DNA of 64,000 bases from Thermoanaerobaculia bacterium (GTDB taxonomy: Bacteria; Acidobacteriota; Thermoanaerobaculia; Multivoradales; J023): assembly GCA_028066595.1 (NCBI GenBank), contig JALCBJ010000005.1, positions 107,933 through 171,932 on the forward strand, written 5' to 3'. The notes below the pieces were generated by a model, which had not been told where the DNA came from, did not search any database, and worked only from the letters and a program-made list of their open reading frames with translations. Position numbers and translations under genes: made by a program. Positions 9,025 through 18,094 of the stretch are shown piece by piece. Position 1 is the stretch's first letter, and the number at the start of each line of letters is the position of its first letter.

Positions 9025-9579
9025 TCAGCGCTCGTTCTCCGCTGTGTTGCCCATGGATTTGACGACGCTGCGCTTGTCGTTGAACTCGCGGCGGGCTTCG
9101 ACGAACTCGGCATGGCTCAGTGCCAGCTCGTCGGCGATCTTGCGGATCTCTTGTTCTTCGACACCACTGATCTCGTCATCGGCCGCGGATACGGCGAAGA
9201 GGCAGCGCAGGAGATCCAAGCGCTCCTGCTTGCCCGTGATGTCACGGAACTCACGGGCGACCTGAAAGTTCTCTGTGTGGCCTAGAAGACGCGATTGCAT
9301 CTTCGCGACTTGAACCACCAAGATCGCCTGTTCCTCCGGCATGTCGGTCAGTTCGCGGACGATGCGCTCCATGGCGCCGGTTTCCTCGTCGGAAATGTCG
9401 AGATCGGCATGGGCCACCCTCGACAAGAGGTAGGCAAACGCGGCCACGAAACGTGCCCGGTCCGGCGGCAGCTGTTCCAGCTTGCCTACGATGCGCCGTA
9501 CCGTGGCCGTGTCGCCGCCGGAGGAAGGTTCCCCGGACTCCTGGGTGGACAGGCCGAGGAACTCGAAAAGGGAACGCAC
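9025..9579 (-). CDS. TerB-like (tellurite-resistance-type helical domain) protein
   Basis: YLLSRVAHADLDISDEETGAMERIV...LFAVSAADDEISGVEEQEIRKIADELALSHAEF resembles tandem TerB acidic motifs. Confidence 0.75.
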   Translation of the reverse strand: MRSLFEFLGLSTQESGEPSSGGDTATVRRIVGKLEQLPPDRARFVAAFAYLLSRVAHADLDISDEETGAMERIVRELTDMPEEQAILVVQVAKMQSRLLGHTENFQVAREFRDITGKQERLDLLRCLFAVSAADDEISGVEEQEIRKIADELALSHAEFVEARREFNDKRSVVKSMGNTAENER

Positions 9580-9591
9580 CGTATCCCCCGA

Positions 9592-10134
9592 TCAGTGCGA
9601 TTCGGGGGACAGAATCATCGTCATCTGGCGGCCCTCCAGGCGCGATCTCGAATCGACATTCGCCTGTTCCGCCAACTGCTCTTGAACCTTGTCGAGAATC
9701 TCTTCGCCCAACTCGGGCCGCCGCAACTGGCGATAGCGGAAGAAGACGGTGACCTTCACCTTGTTTCCCTTCTTCAAAAAGCGCTCGGCCCGCTTGACCT
9801 TGATGTCGAAGTCGTGCTCGTCGATGGTGGGCCGGAACTTGACTTCCTTGACCTCGATGGTGACGGCATTCTTCTTGGCTTCTTTGGCCTTCTTGTCGCG
9901 CTCGAACTTGGCCTTGCCCCAATCCATGATCTTGACCACGGGAGGATCGGCCTTCGCTCCCACCTCGACCAAGTCGAGACTTTGCTTGCGGGCGCGCTCT
10001 CGGGCATCCTCCACCGGCACGATGCCGACTTGGGTGCCATCGGCGTCGATGAGGCGTACTGGACTCTTTCGGATACGTTCGTTGATGCGGGGCTCGTCGA
10101 CGTTGCGCCGCACCGGTCTAGGCGGTCTACGAAT
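9592..10134 (-). CDS. infC: Translation initiation factor IF-3, probable ATT start codon
   Basis: NVDEPRINERIRKSPVRLIDADGTQVGIV...PPVVKIMDWGKAKFE...RQMTMILSPESH. AGGAGG (10141-10146) lies 6 nt upstream of ATT (10132-10134) on the minus strand. Confidence 0.92.
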   Translation of the reverse strand: MRRPPRPVRRNVDEPRINERIRKSPVRLIDADGTQVGIVPVEDARERARKQSLDLVEVGAKADPPVVKIMDWGKAKFERDKKAKEAKKNAVTIEVKEVKFRPTIDEHDFDIKVKRAERFLKKGNKVKVTVFFRYRQLRRPELGEEILDKVQEQLAEQANVDSRSRLEGRQMTMILSPESH

Positions 10135-10398
10135 GGGGAACCTCCTGTCGGCTCGAAGGCCGAGGACGTGAAATGCACGCACGACGAACGACTCGCCGTG
10201 TCGGGCGGAGAGTGATGGTGAAGGGGGCGGCCGCCATCATGCACGCGGAGCGCACACCCAGCCGGTCGGCTCGGTGTTCACGCATCGCGATCTGGCATCA
10301 TGGCGCCGGTCTCGACAAGTGAGGCGTTTCGGGTCGGATTTCGGCCATCCGCCCGCAGTGTAGCAGAAGACCGAACCTTGTACCGTCGATCGGTTCGG

Positions 10399-12963
10399 TC
10401 ACTCGGGGCCCAGCTCCTCGTCGAAGAGATGGTAGATCCGGCGGTACTCGTGCAGCCACCCCGAAGGGCGTCGGAACCCGTGCGGCTCGATCGGAAACAG
10501 CGCGACTTCGAAGCTCGTCTTGTCCAGCTCGATCAGCTTCTGCACCAAGCGCACCACGTCTTGGAACAGGACGTTGTCGTCGAGCATGGGCGCGCAGATG
10601 AGGAGCGGATCCTCCAGGCCGTCAGCGAACTCGATGGGGGAGCTGCGGGCGTAGGCCTCGGGGTCGACGGCAGGCGTGTTGAGGATGTTGGACGTATAGC
10701 CGTGGTTGTAATGGGCCCAGTCGGTCACGGGCCGCAGCGCAGCGCCTGCCGCGAAGGCTCCCGGCTCCTTGAAAAGGGCCATCATCACCATGAATCCGCC
10801 GTAGGAGCCGCCGTAGATTCCCACCCTCTCGGGGTCGACGTCGTGCTCCGAAGCGAGCCACGATCGGCCGTCGAGCAGGTCTTCTAGCTCGGGCTGACCC
10901 ATGTGACGATAGATGGCCTGACGCCATTCAGCTCCATAGCCCTTGGATCCGCGATAGTCGACGTCGAGAACGGCGTAGCCGCGTTCCGCCAGGAACGTGT
11001 GGAACATGAACTCGCGGAAGTAGCCCGACCAGCCCTCGTGAGCGTTCTGCAGGTATCCTGCTCCGTGGACGAAGATCACAGCGGGGATCTTTCCGTCCGG
11101 ACCGCGAAGGAGATCGGGGTTCTTGGGTGGATAGTACCTGCCCCAGATCGGACGATCGTGATGGCTGGAGGGGACCTGAACGATCTCCGGTGCAATGAAC
11201 GGCAGGGACTCGAACGGTTCGCTCGTGGTATCCGTCAGCTGCCGCACCTCGGAACCCGGTGTGACCGCCTGCAAGAACAACTCGGGCGGTTCCAAGAGCT
11301 GAGAGTTCCGCAGGAGCAGTTGGGAGCCGTCCGGCGACAACTCGAACTGAACTGTGCCGCCCGTTTCGGTGACGCGTTGGAGGCTGCCTCCCCGTGAGCC
11401 GACGCGATAGACGTCGTAAGACGTGGGCCGCTCCGGGTTGGCTGTGACGTAGAAGTTCTCACCCGCGGGATCGTGCTGTGGATCGGAAACCACGAACTCT
11501 CCCGACGTCAGCGCTGTCGTCTCGCCGTTCTCCGGGTCGTACACATAGAGGTGGGAATACCCGCTCTCCTCCGAGAGAAAGTAGAGTCGCCCGTCGGGCA
11601 GCCAGCCGAAGTCGTTGTGAGACCAATTGATCCAGCCGTTCATCGTCAGACGGTGGATCGTCTCGGGTTCGGGATCGTCGCGCGACAAGGAGACGAGCCA
11701 GCGGTCCTTGTTGTCGCGGCTCCGCACCAGGAAAGCGACATGTGAGCCGTCTGGGCTCCATTCGAATCCGAAGATCCGTACGTGGCGCGGCTTGGTGTCG
11801 TCTTTTTTTCCGGTGTCTTCTTCGTCTGCTTGCTTCGATGCGTCGGAATTCTCCGGCGAAGGCTCGCTCTCGGCTGCCCGGTCATCGGCTTCGGCCTTCT
11901 TGGCCGCTTCGGTCGCCGCCTTGAGATCTGCGAGGGGGTCTTCGTCGATTCCCGGTAGTACAGACAGGTCGACTTTATGCAGCTCGTGGTCCACGAGATC
12001 GAGAAACACGAGACTGTGCGTGTAGTCACCTCCGACCCCGACCTTTCGACGGACCTCTTCGATCTCCACGTAGCCGTCGGCACCGACGTAGTTCGGCATC
12101 TTGTCCTGGCGACCCTCGTCCCGGTTCTCAGGAGCCATCAACAAGAGTTGGGCCTCCCCTGAAGGCGACAGGGTGCTGCGGAGAGTCTCCCGACCTTTTC
12201 CCAGGTAGAAGGGCGACGGTACGGAATGGGGATCGACGCGACGGCGTTCGCGCCGACGCTCGGCGCGTCGATCCTCGGTCGCTCGATCCTCCCGAACGAC
12301 TTCGAACAGCCGACGCTGCTGCTCCGAGAGATAGTCGTCGTCGGGTTCTTTTTCGGCCGGATCGTCACCAGCGATCACGTCGGCGGGCTGGAACTCCAGA
12401 CCGGTCTCGAGTTCGCGGACGTACCAGGTTCCGCCTCGTGAGAATGCGACACGGTCATCGCCGCTGAGGAAACGAGGGCCGCTCTCTCTCGCGGACGTTC
12501 GGGTGAGCTGCCGCCTCTGGCCCATCGTGACGTCGATCAGGTAGACGTCGCCGTTGAGTGCGTAGACCCTCCGTGTTCGGTCCTCGCTCCAGTCGCCGGA
12601 AAACGGTTCGACCGAGCTGAGCTCGGCCAGCGGGACCTCCGTCATCTCGCCACTGGCGATGTCGAGACGCCACCAGCGATCGTCGTCGTCTTCCAGATCG
12701 GCCGGGTCCCGGTCGAAGAAGACGGTCGACCCGTCGGAGGACCAATAGAATCCCTGTGGCGCTCCGCCGAGCCAGTCGGTGTCGGCCATGATGCGCTCGA
12801 GAGTGATGCCCGATGAGGTGTCGGCCTGGGAGGCAGGAGGTGTCGAGTCCGCTGCGGACGTCGACGCCAGAACCAGGAGAGCCGAGGCCATCAGCGTCAG
12901 CAGACGTGGCTCGGTGCACAGCAGTCGGTCCGCTGGGCTTCTCGAGGTGTCTCGGCGCGACAT
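10399..12963 (-). CDS. S9 family prolyl oligopeptidase/DPP-like peptidase
   Basis: Catalytic GIYGGSYGGFMVMMAL, VHGAGYLQNAHEGWSGYFREFMFHTFLAERGYAVLDVDYRGSKGYG, and C-terminal EPHGFRRPSGWLHEYRRIYHLF. Confidence 0.9.
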   Translation of the reverse strand: MSRRDTSRSPADRLLCTEPRLLTLMASALLVLASTSAADSTPPASQADTSSGITLERIMADTDWLGGAPQGFYWSSDGSTVFFDRDPADLEDDDDRWWRLDIASGEMTEVPLAELSSVEPFSGDWSEDRTRRVYALNGDVYLIDVTMGQRRQLTRTSARESGPRFLSGDDRVAFSRGGTWYVRELETGLEFQPADVIAGDDPAEKEPDDDYLSEQQRRLFEVVREDRATEDRRAERRRERRRVDPHSVPSPFYLGKGRETLRSTLSPSGEAQLLLMAPENRDEGRQDKMPNYVGADGYVEIEEVRRKVGVGGDYTHSLVFLDLVDHELHKVDLSVLPGIDEDPLADLKAATEAAKKAEADDRAAESEPSPENSDASKQADEEDTGKKDDTKPRHVRIFGFEWSPDGSHVAFLVRSRDNKDRWLVSLSRDDPEPETIHRLTMNGWINWSHNDFGWLPDGRLYFLSEESGYSHLYVYDPENGETTALTSGEFVVSDPQHDPAGENFYVTANPERPTSYDVYRVGSRGGSLQRVTETGGTVQFELSPDGSQLLLRNSQLLEPPELFLQAVTPGSEVRQLTDTTSEPFESLPFIAPEIVQVPSSHHDRPIWGRYYPPKNPDLLRGPDGKIPAVIFVHGAGYLQNAHEGWSGYFREFMFHTFLAERGYAVLDVDYRGSKGYGAEWRQAIYRHMGQPELEDLLDGRSWLASEHDVDPERVGIYGGSYGGFMVMMALFKEPGAFAAGAALRPVTDWAHYNHGYTSNILNTPAVDPEAYARSSPIEFADGLEDPLLICAPMLDDNVLFQDVVRLVQKLIELDKTSFEVALFPIEPHGFRRPSGWLHEYRRIYHLFDEELGPE

Positions 12964-12966
12964 GAA

Positions 12967-13719
12967 TCAGGCGCTCGGCTTCAGACTATGGAGCATGGAG
13001 AAAAAGGCGTCCCGCTGAGCATCCAACGTCGCCGACGGCCCGGTAGCCTTGAAGAACCACGGACCCTGCGGGCCCTCGACCACCGCGCCCTGCAAGCGGG
13101 AACCAGGCTGGGGTTCCGTGGGTCCGGTGCCCATCACGCTCGCCCTCAGCGTTCCTGTCACCTCGATCCAATGAGCCACCAGCCCTCCTTCGAGGTCCAT
13201 GCGAATCCGACGCGGCAAGCTACCCGGATCGAGCTCGACTTGACCCACCCAGCGGTCGATGTTGGCGTCGACCCCGCCACCGCCGCCCGGTCCGAAATAG
13301 AAGACCGTCAACTGGCCGTCACCCGATTCCCCGGGAATCGAAGCCTGGGCCATGCGCATGCTCGACGACGGCGTCTCGTTGCGCCACTCCGCGGGAAGGT
13401 GGAAAGAGACTCCCGGCGCCTGGATCGATGTGCCGCCAGCCGGTGCGATGTCGGTCGGTAGACTGCCTTCTTCCTCTCCTTCGGATCGGGAGGTGACGGG
13501 CTCGAAGCTGTCCGCTCCGCCCGTGTCGGCAGACGGCGTGCTCGGCGCAGACTCCTTGTCTGTCGCAGACGCGTCATCCTGCGATCCCTGACCACCGCTA
13601 CAGGCGACGGCGCCGAACACAGTGCAGAGCACCGTGAGTACGAGCAGAACCGTTCGCGTCGTGTGGGACGTATTCCGGGAGTATGAGTTGCGGAGCGAGA
13701 GGGAGGTAGGCGAGGTCAT
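12967..13719 (-). CDS. Hypothetical lipoprotein
   Basis: Signal ending in FGAVACSGGQG lipobox from MTSPTSLSL; immediately downstream region abuts the S9 peptidase gene. Confidence 0.65.
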   Translation of the reverse strand: MTSPTSLSLRNSYSRNTSHTTRTVLLVLTVLCTVFGAVACSGGQGSQDDASATDKESAPSTPSADTGGADSFEPVTSRSEGEEEGSLPTDIAPAGGTSIQAPGVSFHLPAEWRNETPSSSMRMAQASIPGESGDGQLTVFYFGPGGGGGVDANIDRWVGQVELDPGSLPRRIRMDLEGGLVAHWIEVTGTLRASVMGTGPTEPQPGSRLQGAVVEGPQGPWFFKATGPSATLDAQRDAFFSMLHSLKPSA

Positions 13720-13880
13720 GGGGGACTCCTCGGGAGATCGCGTGGACGAACGGCTGTTTGTGCTGCCGGCACGGCCGGGAGACGTTACCACGCAGGTCTG
13801 GGTGAGTCCGGCTCCGGTAGTCTCGAATCAGACATCGACCGCGGGCTGTTCGGCCCGCCTCAACATACAAGGAAGAACCG

Positions 13881-14240
13881 ATGGCACAGATCACCAAGCT
13901 CGAATCTCAGGAGGCGCTCGACGCCGCATTCACCGAGTCCCAGGACCAGACCGTGGTGCTGTTCAAGCACAGTCTGATTTGCCCGACATCCAGCCGGGCC
14001 TTCGACGTGTTCCAGAGCTTCGTCTCGGACCAACTGGACGAGCGGGCCAGTTTCAAGTTGATCGAGATCCAGCGTCAGCGAGCCCTCTCCCGTGAGGTGG
14101 AACAGCGAACGGAGGTCAAGCACGAGTCGCCGCAGGTTCTGGTCCTGCAAGACGGCCAAGTGATTTGGCACGACAGTCACTGGCGCATCACCGCGGAGGC
14201 TCTGGAGGACGCGGTTCCAACAGCAGTTGCGAGCTCGTAG
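13881..14240 (+). CDS. YtxJ-like monothiol bacilliredoxin (thioredoxin fold)
   Basis: QTVVLFKHSLICPTSSRAFDVFQSF...EVKHESPQVLVLQDGQVIWHDSHWRIT matches the YtxJ/DUF2847 pattern. Confidence 0.85.
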   Translation: MAQITKLESQEALDAAFTESQDQTVVLFKHSLICPTSSRAFDVFQSFVSDQLDERASFKLIEIQRQRALSREVEQRTEVKHESPQVLVLQDGQVIWHDSHWRITAEALEDAVPTAVASS

Positions 14241-14354
14241 GAGCGGTTGGGAAGAGGCTCACCTCCGGCCACTCTAGCCGTAGATCGTCGGATCGACGGC
14301 GTGATCGGTGCACTCGTCGGTTCCCGCCTCGGCGAATAAGATCGCAGGAGACCG

Positions 14355-15659
14355 ATGACCCTCCTCGGACTCAGATCTGTGTTGTGCCGAAGATCCTCCG
14401 TATCGGCCGCGGCCGTCCTGGCCGGGATCCATATCGTCGCTGCACCGTGCGCGGCCGACGAGCTGCCGACCGGGCCTCCAGCTGTGGGTCATGCCGTGCC
14501 GTACACCGTCGCGCCGGGCCCCACTGCGTTGGCCGCCGCCGCTCAGGGCGTCTGGAGCGAGACGGTTCAGATGCCCGGCGCAACGTTTATCAAGCCACAT
14601 TTCGTCGGGCTCGAGCTGGAAGCAGGAGATGAGCTGGTCGTGCGCAGCGCGTCGGGGCGGGTGGTGGAGAGACTGACCGGCCGAGGTCCGAAGGATCGAG
14701 GCACGTTCTGGGGTCTGTCGGGGTTCGGAGACCTGCTGACCCTCGAGTTTCGATTCCGTGGTGAGTACGACGAGCTTCCGTTTCGCATCGACCAGGTGAT
14801 CGTAGGGGACCGGGATCTCTGGGGAGGGAACGGTGGTTCCGGGCTCGGCAAGAGCGTCTGCGCTCCAGCGGATTTCGACGACGTCGCTTGCTATGACGAC
14901 GATCCGGTCAAATGGGCGAACGCTCGCGCCACGGTCGGAGTGCTGACAGTGAGCGGCGATCCCGCGGTGGCCATCTTCTGCTCCGGCTCCAACGTCTCGC
15001 CTGATAGCTACGTGCTGACCAACGATCACTGTCTCAGCGGGACCGGCACCTGCCCACAGTTCGGAAGCTGCGCCGCCGCCGAGTTCATCTTCCGCTACTA
15101 CCGCGCAGGCTGCAACGATGGCTCGCCGATCGGCTACTGGGAGAGTTTTCACTGCGACGAAGTCGTCGCCAGCTCTCCCTGTGTGGATTGCGACTCGGGC
15201 CTGGGCGACCTCGACTTCGCCCTCGCATCTGTGATCGGCGATCCGGCGTCGACCTACGGCTGGATTCAGCCGGATCCGGTGCCACTTACCGACGGTGAGG
15301 CGATCTACGTGATCCAGCATCCGAACGGTCGCCCACAGGAGATCGCGCATGGCAGTGGTGCGGACGTCGACGTCGACGGTACAGTGATTCGGTACTACGG
15401 CACCCTCGATACTCAACCAGGAAGCTCCGGCTCACCTGTGCTCCGCGAGTCCGACGGCAAGATGGTCGGACTGCACCATTGCGGCGGCTGCGAGACGGCG
15501 TCGGGCAATCGCGGGGTGGCGATGTCGGACATCTTTCCCCACATAGCACCGTGGGTAGTCGACCCGACCTCTATTTTCGAGGACGGTTTCGAGTCCGGCG
15601 ACACCACATTCTGGTCAGTGCTCGTTGATCGGGCGCTCAGAGATTCGCCGACACGTTAG
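14355..15659 (+). CDS. Secreted trypsin-like serine protease with C-terminal DGFESGD motif
   Basis: Signal peptide; catalytic triad context VLTNDHC / GDLDFAL / QPGSSGSPVL; C-terminus IFEDGFESGDTTFWS. Confidence 0.85.
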   Translation: MTLLGLRSVLCRRSSVSAAAVLAGIHIVAAPCAADELPTGPPAVGHAVPYTVAPGPTALAAAAQGVWSETVQMPGATFIKPHFVGLELEAGDELVVRSASGRVVERLTGRGPKDRGTFWGLSGFGDLLTLEFRFRGEYDELPFRIDQVIVGDRDLWGGNGGSGLGKSVCAPADFDDVACYDDDPVKWANARATVGVLTVSGDPAVAIFCSGSNVSPDSYVLTNDHCLSGTGTCPQFGSCAAAEFIFRYYRAGCNDGSPIGYWESFHCDEVVASSPCVDCDSGLGDLDFALASVIGDPASTYGWIQPDPVPLTDGEAIYVIQHPNGRPQEIAHGSGADVDVDGTVIRYYGTLDTQPGSSGSPVLRESDGKMVGLHHCGGCETASGNRGVAMSDIFPHIAPWVVDPTSIFEDGFESGDTTFWSVLVDRALRDSPTR

Positions 15660-15698
15660 CTCGCACGCCGAAGCGTCAGCGAGATGGTGGGATTGTTT

Positions 15699-15718
15699 TT
15701 ACAGATTTATGTCTGTAA
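15699..15718. promoter_or_regulatory. Candidate regulator site TTACAGA-N6-TCTGTAA upstream of the di-heme cytochrome gene
   Basis: Perfect 7-bp arms, 6-nt spacer, in AT-rich intergenic DNA 62 nt upstream of ATG 15780. Confidence 0.5.
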
Positions 15719-15779
15719 TATTTGAATAAAGTCAAAGAGATCCGGACTCGCCCCGTTCCACCGACTTGGAGACACTTCC

Positions 15780-17114
15780 ATGGACCACTGTTCAGCTCGA
15801 CTCTCCCTTGTCTGTTTGTTACTCGCGACCTGCCTTGCAGCTGCCGCGACAGCCGAATCCCCATCGCCGATCGACCTGAAGACCGGCGAGCTCGAAGTCT
15901 CGACATCCTTCTCTCATCTCGATCCGGTGGTCACCCACGCTGTGAGCTCCATCGAGCGCGGTAGAACGTGGTTTCGATACGACCCCTTCGGAAGCCGGCT
16001 GTTCTTCACAGACGCGCTCCGGCTGAACGAGGTTCTGGCCGGCGTCACACCCCGTCAGGCGCTGGCGTTGGGCGTGAAGGTCGATTCCGACAATCTTCCC
16101 GGTTCGGTCCGAGATGCGCTCCGACGCGGTGAGGTGGACCTCGACGATCCTGCGGTGACCCGTTTCCTCTTTCAACGATTCGCGGTGGTCGGCGTTGTGG
16201 CCGAAGTGACGGACGACGGTAAGCTCGAGAACCTCGGTATTACCTGCGCACTCTGCCATTCGACAGTCGATGACTCGCTGGCTCCAGGTGTCGGGCGCCG
16301 GTTGGACGGTTGGGCCAATCGCGATCTCGACGTTGGAACCATTCTCTCGCTGGCGCCCAATCTCCAGCCCTTCGCGGATCTACTGGGCGTCCCGGTAGAT
16401 ACGGTCCGCGCCGTGTTGCAGAGCTGGGGGCCAGGCCGGTTCGATGCGCACCTCAATCTCGACGGCAAGGCGTTTCGGCCTGACGGTGCGTCGGGTTCTG
16501 TATTGATACCGCCTGCGTTCGGCTTGGCGGGTGTCAACCTCCATACCTATGAAGGTTGGGGTTCCGTGACGTATTGGAATGCGTTCGTCGCTGGACACGA
16601 AATGAACGGTTTGGGCCGTTTCTACGATCCGAGATTGGCAGATGCGGAGAAGTACCCGATCGCTGCTGCAGCCGGACTGGACGATGTCCGGGAAGTACCT
16701 GATCTGGTGACTCGTCGCTTGGCGGACCTCCATCTCTACCAGCTGGCGATGCCGGCGCCGACACCTCCGGAAGGCAGCTTCGACCCGGAAGCTGCCGCGC
16801 GTGGCGGCACCCTGTTTCTGGGCAAGGCGGCCTGTGCTGACTGTCACGTGCCACCCTTGTTCACCGAGCCTGGATGGAATCTGCATACGCCGGAGGAGAT
16901 CGGGATCGACTCGTTCCAGGCGGATAGAGGTCCGGAAGGGCGCTATCGGACGACTCCGCTGAAAGGACTCTGGAGTCACATGCGCGGTGGCTTCTACCAC
17001 GATGGTCGGTTCGAGACCCTTCTGGAGGTCATCGAACACTACGACCAACACTTCGACCTCGAGCTGACGGATGCCGAGAAGGCCGATCTCACCGAATATT
17101 TGAAGTCTCTCTAG
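15780..17114 (+). CDS. Exported di-heme c-type cytochrome (cytochrome c peroxidase/MauG-like)
   Basis: Signal peptide plus CALCH and CADCH heme-binding motifs; TTPLKGLWSHMRGGFYHDGRFETLLEVIEHYD C-terminal pattern. Confidence 0.85.
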   Translation: MDHCSARLSLVCLLLATCLAAAATAESPSPIDLKTGELEVSTSFSHLDPVVTHAVSSIERGRTWFRYDPFGSRLFFTDALRLNEVLAGVTPRQALALGVKVDSDNLPGSVRDALRRGEVDLDDPAVTRFLFQRFAVVGVVAEVTDDGKLENLGITCALCHSTVDDSLAPGVGRRLDGWANRDLDVGTILSLAPNLQPFADLLGVPVDTVRAVLQSWGPGRFDAHLNLDGKAFRPDGASGSVLIPPAFGLAGVNLHTYEGWGSVTYWNAFVAGHEMNGLGRFYDPRLADAEKYPIAAAAGLDDVREVPDLVTRRLADLHLYQLAMPAPTPPEGSFDPEAAARGGTLFLGKAACADCHVPPLFTEPGWNLHTPEEIGIDSFQADRGPEGRYRTTPLKGLWSHMRGGFYHDGRFETLLEVIEHYDQHFDLELTDAEKADLTEYLKSL

Positions 17115-17158
17115 CGGACCCTGCCAGCGCGCCCCGGCTCTGCTAGACCGGTCAGAAT

Positions 17159-18022
17159 CTAGTCGTCGTTTTCGGGTTCCCACGCGAAGAGAGCGTCGGA
17201 GACCGATTCCAGACGCCGGTCGAGTACTGTGAATACGCACCGACCGTCACCTGCCTGGAAGCGCTCGGTGCGTACGACGTCGCGCTGCAGCAGGCGGCGT
17301 AAGACGGAGACCGTGACGCTGCACAGCGCCGGCCGCCGTTTCGCCACCTCGAGATAGGGGCAGTTCATTTCGACGAGTCGCACCTCGTCGCCGTCGCCGT
17401 ATTCGACACGGCAGAACGGATCGTCGGTCTTGTAAATGTTACGAAGCGCCGCGAGTCGTTCGTCCAGAGACTTGCCGTCGATCTGTGGTAGCAGCTGCTC
17501 TACCTTCTTCGACGCGATCTCCTCGAGAAGACTGTGGAGCGCTTCGGGACCCAGACGGTCGGCCGCCGCATCGATCAGAGCGACCGCCAACTCGTCATAC
17601 TCCTTTGGAAAGAGGTGGTCTCCGGCCGCGGTCAGGTGGTAGACGGACCGAGGCCGTCCGGGGCCGGGAGCGCTGCGGTCGATCTGTCTCGCGATCCAGC
17701 CATCCGCCTCGAGCCGTCCCAGTTGCTGACGCGCGGCTTCGTATGTGATTCCGTTGCGTTCGGCGATCTCCGCGACGCCTGCCGCCCGGTCGCGCTTGAG
17801 TGCGATCAGAATCGAGCGCCGGGGCTCGCCTAGCGTGTCGAGGGTTTGTGATCCCTCGTTCTCGGTCCCGTTCCGCGCCGACTCTGTCTTCACATCGGTC
17901 TCCTCATGCGAGCCCATGGTAGCGAGTTCGGCGGATTGGCGCACGTTGGGCTCCGCTGGATGACTTGCCGAGTGGGCCGAAACGGGATGTAGAGGTGTCG
18001 GACACTGTGCATTGACGTACAT
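17159..18022 (-). CDS. SufR-like HTH transcriptional regulator (Fe-S binding type)
   Basis: HTH VAEIAERNGITYEAARQQLGRLEADGWIAR, GPGRPRSVYHLTAAGDHLFPKEY, C-terminal NCPYLEVAKRRPALC...GRC. Start may be internal (MGSHEETD). Confidence 0.75.
   Translation of the reverse strand: MYVNAQCPTPLHPVSAHSASHPAEPNVRQSAELATMGSHEETDVKTESARNGTENEGSQTLDTLGEPRRSILIALKRDRAAGVAEIAERNGITYEAARQQLGRLEADGWIARQIDRSAPGPGRPRSVYHLTAAGDHLFPKEYDELAVALIDAAADRLGPEALHSLLEEIASKKVEQLLPQIDGKSLDERLAALRNIYKTDDPFCRVEYGDGDEVRLVEMNCPYLEVAKRRPALCSVTVSVLRRLLQRDVVRTERFQAGDGRCVFTVLDRRLESVSDALFAWEPENDD
17995..18005. promoter_or_regulatory. Palindrome GTGTC-G-GACAC near the 5' end of the SufR-like gene
   Basis: Perfect 5-bp arms; lies upstream of the alternative start MGSHEETD. 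Confidence 0.35.
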
Positions 18023-18094
18023 CGCTCTAGCAGATAGATTGGCAATAGTATCTCGAAAAGCTACCGATTTCGGCAGGATGAAAGGAGTCGGATA

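Noticed and set aside
13841-13858. GCGGGC-TGTTCG-GCCCGC hairpin in the 5' region of the ytxJ-like gene
   Set aside because: No T-tract and a short stem; such GC hairpins are expected by chance in this composition.
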